Assembly (NCBI GenBank): GCA_016208915.1
Contig: JACQXE010000048.1
Span: 1 to 48,816, forward strand
Source: Nitrospirota bacterium
Lineage (GTDB): Bacteria; Nitrospirota; Thermodesulfovibrionia; Thermodesulfovibrionales; UBA1546
Direction: 5' to 3'
DNA length: 48,816 bases
Both the position numbers and the translations under genes were made by a program. The notes below the pieces were generated by a model. That model was not told where the DNA came from and made no database searches. It saw only the letters and a program-made list of their open reading frames with translations. Positions 43,739 through 48,816 of the stretch are shown piece after piece (position 1 is the stretch's first letter; each line of letters opens with the position of its first letter).

Positions 43739-44014
43739 ATGACAAAGTTAGTTGTCGAAACAAACAATGATTGGACCAAGAAGAAGATAGAGGGCGCTAT
43801 ACATACTGAAACTGATTTACTCAGAAAGGCTGTCCAGAGAATTCAGTCTAAATTGCAGGACTTTGAGAATAAATACGGAAAGTTTGACAGAGATTCCTTT
43901 TATGGCAAAGTGGATGACATGGAGCTTATAGAATGGGAAGGCGAACTTGAGACATTGAAAAGATTAAAGGCAAACGTGAAGTCTCTTGAGGAAATAACTT
44001 TTGAATATAAGTGA
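43739..44014 (+). CDS. Putative antitoxin of a TumE-type pair
   Basis: The 91-residue protein is acidic and likely helical (DLLRKAVQRIQSKLQDFENK, then ELETLKRLKANVKSLEE). It overlaps the DUF6516/TumE-like toxin gene by 14 bases, the usual antitoxin-first arrangement. AAAGGGGTGAGG precedes the ATG at 43739. An upstream in-frame TTG at 43721 is less likely. The function is inferred from the neighbour; I do not recognise the family from its own motifs. Confidence 0.6.
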   Translation: MTKLVVETNNDWTKKKIEGAIHTETDLLRKAVQRIQSKLQDFENKYGKFDRDSFYGKVDDMELIEWEGELETLKRLKANVKSLEEITFEYK

Positions 44015-44393
44015 TTACATTGCAGAATTAGAAGCTCTCATTAATTCATCCCCAATAGTATCTTCATACAATTTAACCATTGACCGCAAAACAGCAGATA
44101 TTGCCTTTGTCTCAGGAAAGATTGACTTCAGGGACGGGACAATACTTGATTTCAAAGAGTTTATAGAAGAATCCGAAGGCAGCATAGAGAAATATAAATA
44201 TGGCTATAATTACCGTAAAGGGTCAGATAGTATTTTCAGATATGACAATGCTCCTGATCCAAAGGCTAAAAACATAAAGACCTTTCCTTATCATAAACAT
44301 CTTAAAGACGGAACCATCGCAGAATCAAAAGAGATAGAGCTGGCAGTTGTCCTTGCTGAAATAGAAGGCTCTTATTTTTTGGAAGATAATTGA
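44001..44393 (+). CDS. DUF6516/TumE-like toxin
   Basis: The 130-residue protein matches the DUF6516 (TumE) family. LEALINSSPIVSSYNL near the start, the DGTILDFKEF strand, IFRYDNAPD and the histidine-bearing TFPYHKHL, with the trailing AESKEIELAVVLAEIE, are all family landmarks. TumE-type proteins are toxins of type II toxin-antitoxin pairs; the molecular target is not established to my knowledge. The start is a TTG at 44001 inside the upstream gene, with TGAGGA before it. It ends six bases before the methylase, so the pair is built into the restriction operon. Confidence 0.75.
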   Translation: MNISDYIAELEALINSSPIVSSYNLTIDRKTADIAFVSGKIDFRDGTILDFKEFIEESEGSIEKYKYGYNYRKGSDSIFRYDNAPDPKAKNIKTFPYHKHLKDGTIAESKEIELAVVLAEIEGSYFLEDN

Positions 44394-44399
44394 ACCCTT

Positions 44400-47300
44400 A
44401 TGGAAAAACAGGCAGCAGCAAGACTAATCAAAGACGCCCTCCAGAACCCCTTTGACAGAGAGCGTTTTGTATATTTTATAAAAAATCTCCTTAACAGAAT
44501 TGATGAATCCAAAGCCTTCCATGCCAGAGGATATGTGCCTGAAATATTTAAAGACCATGTCAAAACATATGAACGCATAGGAACCTACACAGACCCTGAA
44601 GATAAAAAAACAGACATTATAATTGTTTATCTCCAAAAAGAAACCGCCCTTGACAAGGCGCGGACAACCCAGCGTAATTTTATAGCCCGATACCTGAAAG
44701 ACAGGGGCGAAAAAGATGCCGGCCTCATCGCATTTGTATCGCCTGATGAAGAAGACTGGCGGTTTTCTTTTGTGAAAATGGAGTATAGGCTTGCCGAGAC
44801 CCCGACAGGCAAAATTAAGGCAGAGGAAGAATTCACGCCTGCAAGGCGCTATTCGTATCTTGTCGGGAAGAATGAAAACAGCCATACAGCCCAGAGTCGC
44901 ATGGTCCCGATTCTGGAGGATGACAAAAACAGTCCCACGCTTGCGAAGCTTGAAGAAGCGTTCAGTATCGAAAAAGTCACAAAAGAATTCTTTGAAAAAT
45001 ACCGCGACCTGTTTATGCGAACAAAAGAGGCATTGGATGAAATCATAAAAGAAAACGAGAAAGTCAAAAACGACTTCTGGCAAAGAAGTGTAAACACTGT
45101 TGATTTCTCAAAGAAACTGTTAGGCCAGATTGTATTCCTCTATTTTCTTCAGAAGAAAGGCTGGTTCGGCGTTGCGCGTGATGCAGGCTGGGGAACAGGG
45201 CCGAGGAATTTCCTGCGGCTTCTCTTTGAAAAAAAGCTCTCAAATTACCAGAATTTTTTCAATGACATACTCGAACCTCTTTTTTATGAGGCGCTGGCAA
45301 TAGAACGTCAGGCTGATTTTTACAGCCGGTTTAATTGCAAGATCCCTTTTCTGAACGGAGGACTTTTTGACCCGATAAACAGCTATGACTGGGTGCATAC
45401 AGATGTGCTTTTGCCTGATGAGCTTTTCTCAAATGATATTAAAACCAAAGAAGGGGACATAGGCATAGGCATTTTAGATGTATTCGACCGTTACAATTTC
45501 ACTGTCAAAGAAGATGAGCCATTGGAAAAAGAGGTTGCTGTTGATCCGGAAATGCTTGGCAAGGTTTTTGAAAACCTGCTCGAAGTAAAAGACAGGAAAT
45601 CAAAGGGCACTTACTACACGCCGCGTGAGATTGTCCATTATATGTGTCAGGAAAGTCTTATCAACTATCTCGACAATGTAATCAACACAAGCAAAGAGGT
45701 AATCGTTGCGCAAAAAGCAGTCCAGAAAAAACTCATTGGCGAAGACGACCCCGAACAGCTTGGAATCATGGAACAAAAGCAGAAGACAGTAATTCCCAAA
45801 GAAGATATTGAATCTTTCATCAGGCACGGCATTTCAGCCATTGAGCATGACAGAAGGGTTGAGGCAAAGGGCCGTGAAACAGAAACCTACAGTTACCGGA
45901 TGCCGGACACAATCCGCCTGAATGCTCGGCTTTTTGATAATGCGCTTAAGTTTGTCAATATCTGCGACCCTGCGGTTGGGTCAGGAGCTTTTCTTGTGGG
46001 AATGATGCATGAGATTATCAGGGCAAGAGAGACCCTTACCACTTACTTCCCCACTTTAGAAAAGGGGGGCAAGGGGGGATTTTCCAAAGAAAGAACCCCT
46101 TACAATTTCAAACATCATGCGATACAGGACTGCCTCTATGGCGTGGATATTGATCCCGGAGCGGTGGAGATAGCAAAGCTGCGATTGTGGTTATCCCTGA
46201 TGGTTGATGAAGAAGATATAAAACATATTAAACCCCTGCCGAATCTGGATTATAAGATTGTCTGCGGAAATTCGCTCCTCGGCATTAATGCGCTTTTTCA
46301 TCATGCAGAGCTTAAGAAGCTTGAAGAACTAAAGGGCAGATTTTTTGAAGAGACAAATTCAAAGAAAAAATCTCAATTGAAAGATGATATCGGCCATCTT
46401 ATCGGCGAGATAACGCATGACGATAAACATTTTGATTTCAAGGTTTATTTTAGCGAGGTGTTCAGCCCCTCTCAGTCCCCCCTTGCCAAGGGGGGAAATC
46501 AGGGGGGTGGTTTTGACATCGTTATTGCTAATCCACCGTATGTCAGGCATGAGACGATTAAGGACATAAAGCCGCAGCTTTCAAAAGATTTCGGCAGCTT
46601 CTATTGCGGCACAGCAGACATTTATACCTATTTCTACAAGAAAGGTATTGATATCCTTAAGCCCAATGGCCATCTTTGTTTTATAGCTCCGAATAAGTTC
46701 ATGAGGGCAGGATATGGAAAAAATACGAGAAGTTTATTTACCACAGAGACAACGCTCAAGATTGTGATAGATTTTTCCGATCTGCCTATCTTTGATGCAA
46801 CAACGTATCCTTCAATTATTCTGCTTGAGAAAAGACTGCCTGTCGTGCAGGATAAAGCCATCGCCGCAACTTTTACTGAAATTGCCCAGCTTGAGCGTGT
46901 GGAGGAGACCCTTTCTATAATCGGTTTTCCAATGCCGATAGCTTCATTGAAAAACGAAGGCTGGAATCTGGAACAGCCTGATGTCATAGCCTTGATGGAA
47001 AAACTGCGCAAGGCTGGCAAGCCGCTTGGAGAATATGTCCATGGGCGATTTTACAGGGGAATATTGACTGGACTTAATGAAGCCTTTGTTATTGACGAAG
47101 AGACTCGTAAGAAACTTATTGCCGAAGATCCGAAGAGCAAAGATATTATTAAACCTTGGTTGAGGGGCCGCGATATTAAGAAGTGGAAGGCTGAATGGGC
47201 AGGACTTTATATTATTAATATCCAGAGCAGTTCTAACCATCACTGGCCTTGGTCTGATGAGAAGCCTGAATCCAAGGCAAAAAAGATATTCAAAGACACT

Positions 47301-47816
47301 TTCCCTGCAATTCATGACCATCTGACACAGTGGAAAGATAAATTGCAGAAGAGAGACGATCAGGGGAAATTCTGGTGGGAATTACGATCATGCGCTTATT
47401 ATGCTGATTTCGAAAGACCAAAAATAATATATCCTGATATTGCCAAAGGCCCTGAATTTACATGGGATGAAAGCAAAGCATTTCTCGGAAATACAGCTTA
47501 TATTATTCCAACCGAGGAAGTATGGCTGTTGGGACTACTAAATTCACAATTAATCTGGTGGCTATACCTTCATATTAGTTCGACTATTCAGGGAGGTTTT
47601 GTTAGGTTTATTGCTCAGTATATGGAACAGCTTCCAATTCCCTTTGCCACTGACAAACAAAAAGCTCCCATTATCACCATCATCGACCAAATCCTCTCCG
47701 CCAAACAAAAAGACCCCAATGCCGACACCTCCGCCCTTGAACGCCAGATTAATAAAATGGTCTATGAGCTATACGAATTAACTCCAGAGGAGATTGAGAT
47801 TGTTGAAAACTCCTAA
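44400..47816 (+). CDS. Eco57I/PglX-like N6-adenine DNA methyltransferase
   Basis: The 1138-residue protein is a large adenine-specific DNA methylase. The entry helix region GTYYTPREIVHYM (403-415), SAM motif I DPAVGSGAF (523-531) and catalytic NPPY (711-714) are present. The C-terminal third (from about 860) resembles TaqI-like target-recognition domains. The N-terminal 200 residues include TDIIIVYLQK and DWRFSFVKMEYRL, as in large type IIG and related enzymes, but I cannot name a nuclease site there. Two palindromic inserts are translated in frame (residues about 550-564 and 689-704, the second six residues before NPPY). It probably modifies host DNA against the PLD-helicase. Confidence 0.87.
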   Translation: MEKQAAARLIKDALQNPFDRERFVYFIKNLLNRIDESKAFHARGYVPEIFKDHVKTYERIGTYTDPEDKKTDIIIVYLQKETALDKARTTQRNFIARYLKDRGEKDAGLIAFVSPDEEDWRFSFVKMEYRLAETPTGKIKAEEEFTPARRYSYLVGKNENSHTAQSRMVPILEDDKNSPTLAKLEEAFSIEKVTKEFFEKYRDLFMRTKEALDEIIKENEKVKNDFWQRSVNTVDFSKKLLGQIVFLYFLQKKGWFGVARDAGWGTGPRNFLRLLFEKKLSNYQNFFNDILEPLFYEALAIERQADFYSRFNCKIPFLNGGLFDPINSYDWVHTDVLLPDELFSNDIKTKEGDIGIGILDVFDRYNFTVKEDEPLEKEVAVDPEMLGKVFENLLEVKDRKSKGTYYTPREIVHYMCQESLINYLDNVINTSKEVIVAQKAVQKKLIGEDDPEQLGIMEQKQKTVIPKEDIESFIRHGISAIEHDRRVEAKGRETETYSYRMPDTIRLNARLFDNALKFVNICDPAVGSGAFLVGMMHEIIRARETLTTYFPTLEKGGKGGFSKERTPYNFKHHAIQDCLYGVDIDPGAVEIAKLRLWLSLMVDEEDIKHIKPLPNLDYKIVCGNSLLGINALFHHAELKKLEELKGRFFEETNSKKKSQLKDDIGHLIGEITHDDKHFDFKVYFSEVFSPSQSPLAKGGNQGGGFDIVIANPPYVRHETIKDIKPQLSKDFGSFYCGTADIYTYFYKKGIDILKPNGHLCFIAPNKFMRAGYGKNTRSLFTTETTLKIVIDFSDLPIFDATTYPSIILLEKRLPVVQDKAIAATFTEIAQLERVEETLSIIGFPMPIASLKNEGWNLEQPDVIALMEKLRKAGKPLGEYVHGRFYRGILTGLNEAFVIDEETRKKLIAEDPKSKDIIKPWLRGRDIKKWKAEWAGLYIINIQSSSNHHWPWSDEKPESKAKKIFKDTFPAIHDHLTQWKDKLQKRDDQGKFWWELRSCAYYADFERPKIIYPDIAKGPEFTWDESKAFLGNTAYIIPTEEVWLLGLLNSQLIWWLYLHISSTIQGGFVRFIAQYMEQLPIPFATDKQKAPIITIIDQILSAKQKDPNADTSALERQINKMVYELYELTPEEIEIVENS
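46047..46085. repeat. CCCC/GGGGGG palindromic insert 1 in the methylase gene
   Basis: The right arm AAAAGGGGGGCAAGGGGGGA matches the helicase insert closely. The left arm is decayed (TTCCCCACTTTAG). It encodes FPTLEKGGKGGFSK. Confidence 0.75.
46464..46514. repeat. CCCCCC/GGGGGG palindromic insert 2 in the methylase gene
   Basis: CAGTCCCCCCTTGCC and AAGGGGGGAAATCAGGGGGG are opposed arms. It encodes SPSQSPLAKGGNQGGG immediately before FDIVIANPPY. This is a third copy of the element in the operon. Confidence 0.8.
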
Positions 47817-47835
47817 ATGATTTTTGAGGCAAAAA

Positions 47836-48018
47836 ATGAGTAACAGTAATGTAAAAAAATATCTTGAACAGTTAAAGGCCGACGGAAAGCTCGATAGCGA
47901 GTTTATTGATGTATTGATAGCTTCTGATATTAACGATGATGACTGGTCTGTTACCGCTACCAAATTATCAGAAGTTATAGATCGAAGATATGCTGAAAAT
48001 AAGAAAAATAAAACTTAG
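47836..48018 (+). CDS. Small acidic protein upstream of the ATPase
   Basis: The 60-residue protein is helical and acidic (VKKYLEQLKADGKLDSEFID, then DVLIASDINDDDWSVTATKL). GAGG precedes the ATG at 47836; the earlier in-frame TTG at 47824 has no support. It starts 20 bases after the methylase stop and overlaps the ATPase start by 29 bases, so it belongs to the same transcription unit. I do not recognise it. A partner or regulator of the ATPase is an inference from the overlap. Confidence 0.6.
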   Translation: MSNSNVKKYLEQLKADGKLDSEFIDVLIASDINDDDWSVTATKLSEVIDRRYAENKKNKT

Positions 48019-48691
48019 CGGTTTTCGGGGTATAAAGACTCCCCAAGAACTGTTTTGCGTCAAAGACGGCGAAACAGTGCCAACATCTTTTGTTTTATTC
48101 GGCGTTAACAGTTCAGGAAAAACATCTTTCATGGACGGCTTAGAGTGGTTTTTGTCGCCCGAAAACAAAATCCAGTGGCTGAGACGAGAAGATGCGCAAG
48201 AGGCGGCTTACCCCCACCAATCCGCACAGCCCGGCGATAGTTATGTTGAGATTGAATTTTTTGAAGATGGCAAAGTAACGAATTTGAGGAAAACATTTGA
48301 CGACAGTCGAAAAACCAAACCAGTTTTATCCGATAAAGATGAATTCCAGAGAATTTATCAATCGTTTGTTATTAAGCCCTATTTTCGCTATATAGAGATC
48401 GTTGAGTTTGTTTTGAACCGAACGGGCGTTGAGAAATACCAGGAACTCGCAAGGTGGATGGGTTTTGAATCTGAACTGAACTTTCAGGAAAGGCTCGCGA
48501 AAATTGTCTCACAACTGGAGAAAAAGAAAGAACAGATAGAAACAAGGCGTGATGACACTTTAAGGGCGATGGGGCAACTCACAAGAAACACGGTCGTCGA
48601 TGATGCCAGTATCATTGCTTATTGTAACAACCTCCTAAAGAGCATCAGTACACCGTCAAACGGAACAAAAATTGCACTTCTAACTCACTGA
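47990..48691 (+). pseudogene. SMC/RecF-like AAA ATPase, truncated by an insertion
   Basis: The 233-residue frame is the N-terminal lobe of an AAA ATPase: IKLSGFRGIKTPQEL at the start, Walker A GVNSSGKT (38-45) and a long helical, coiled-coil-like stretch (FQERLAKIVSQLEKKKEQIE, about 160-180). Proteins of this type (RecF, OLD-like, Wadjet- or septu-like ATPases) normally need a C-terminal Walker B lobe, which is absent. The frame stops at 48691, just before hairpins typical of an insertion-sequence end. It is probably interrupted. The missing half may lie beyond the window. Confidence 0.75.
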
Positions 48692-48756
48692 TAGGTAAGC
48701 CACTGGTTTGACCAGTGTGACTTGAAAAGGTTTGACCTTGCAGAATTAAGTAAGAT

Positions 48757-48802
48757 AAACCTCCAGAGAGGCTTGACGGAGTCAAAGGCTATCTGGAGGT
48801 TT
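48757..48802 (+). promoter_or_regulatory. Hairpin sequestering the transposase ribosome-binding site
   Basis: AAACCTCCAGA (48757-48767) pairs over 11 bases with TCTGGAGGTTT (48792-48802). The latter contains the Shine-Dalgarno GGAGG six bases before the ATG at 48805. The inner part adds CTTGAC/GTCAAAG. Folding would hide the ribosome site, as described for IS200 tnpA mRNA. Confidence 0.65.
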
Positions 48803-48804
48803 AA

Positions 48805-48816
48805 ATGGACAGTTAT
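48805..48816 (+). CDS. Start of a probable transposase gene (partial)
   Basis: Only four codons, ATG GAC AGT TAT (MDSY), fall inside the window. The start is well supported by GGAGG at correct spacing. The IS200-type transposase call rests on the hairpin context, not on the peptide. Confidence 0.4.

Larger units (their letters stand above)
48692..48816 (+). mobile_element. Left end of a probable IS200/IS605-family insertion sequence
   Basis: Three hairpins lie in 105 bases: CACTGGT TTG ACCAGTG (48701-48717), AAGGT TTG ACCTT (48727-48739) and AAACCTCCAGA...TCTGGAGGTTT (48757-48802). An ORF follows at 48805 beginning MDSY, as many IS200-type transposases begin with MDxY-like residues. A subterminal hairpin and a hairpin over the tnpA ribosome site are known IS200 features. 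The element is cut by the window end. The left boundary is placed after the ATPase stop only by inference. Confidence 0.55.

Noticed and set aside
44424-45083. 219-residue minus-strand ORF inside the methylase gene
   Set aside because: It is a shadow of the well-supported methylase frame, with no family motif.
40414-48691. Direct call of DISARM or BREX
   Set aside because: The helicase and methylase look related to DrmD/DrmMI and PglX, but DrmA, DrmB, a stand-alone DrmC, PglZ, BrxC and BrxL are not in the window.

Overview
This window looks like a chromosomal segment of a Gram-negative, lipid-A-making bacterium, most likely a member of the Nitrospirota or a deltaproteobacterial-type lineage. 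The reasons are the gene set (dcw cluster followed by lpxD-fabZ-lpxA-lpxI, a type II secretion operon, a homocitrate/citrate-synthase-like gene beside isocitrate dehydrogenase) and the families of dispersed palindromic repeats. The taxonomic call is inference from gene content, not from a marker comparison.

Layout. 1-744: a complete REP-associated (Y1/HUH) transposase element bounded by a perfect 20-bp inverted repeat. 857-3205 (+): purN, rsmD, coaD and a stand-alone tRNA-binding OB-fold gene. 3213-6935 (-): a CorC/HlyC-type membrane protein, an isocitrate dehydrogenase and a homocitrate/isopropylmalate-synthase homologue that may be a Re-citrate synthase. 7083-12253 (+): tightly overlapped gspG-H-I-J-K-L-M-N. 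12420-13315: an RF-like GGQ protein and a zincin metallopeptidase. 13403-32314 (+): a complete division and cell wall cluster (mraZ to ftsZ) with a consensus promoter, a triple-repeat MraZ operator and an unusual D,D-carboxypeptidase gene between mraY and murD. 32437-35636 (+): lipid A/fatty acid genes lpxD, fabZ, lpxA, lpxI. 35665-40050 (-): an orphan amino-acid-binding lipoprotein, a decayed B12-radical-SAM remnant, and a PilZ-REC / thiE / REC-GGDEF group suggesting c-di-GMP signalling. 40130 to the end (+): an accessory defence island.

The island starts where a sensor-kinase-like gene is cut off after its first membrane segment. It holds a PLD-nuclease/SNF2-type helicase fusion, a TumE-type (DUF6516) toxin-antitoxin pair, a large Eco57I/PglX-like adenine methyltransferase, a small ORF, and an SMC/RecF-like ATPase. 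The ATPase stops early, directly before what looks like the left end of an IS200/IS605 element whose transposase ribosome-binding site is locked in a hairpin. The nuclease-translocase, the nested toxin-antitoxin pair and the methylase read as one candidate composite restriction system. It resembles DISARM class 1 or BREX parts, but their hallmark core genes are not visible here.

A second theme is invasion of genes by small repeats. Three CCCCCC/GGGGGG palindromes and one GAGCGAAGCGAAGCAAT-type repeat are inserted in frame in the helicase and methylase. Seven-base tandem repeats sit inside murE, dacA, murD, murG and ddl, and between gspG and gspH, where a repeat block appears to have displaced the gspH start codon.
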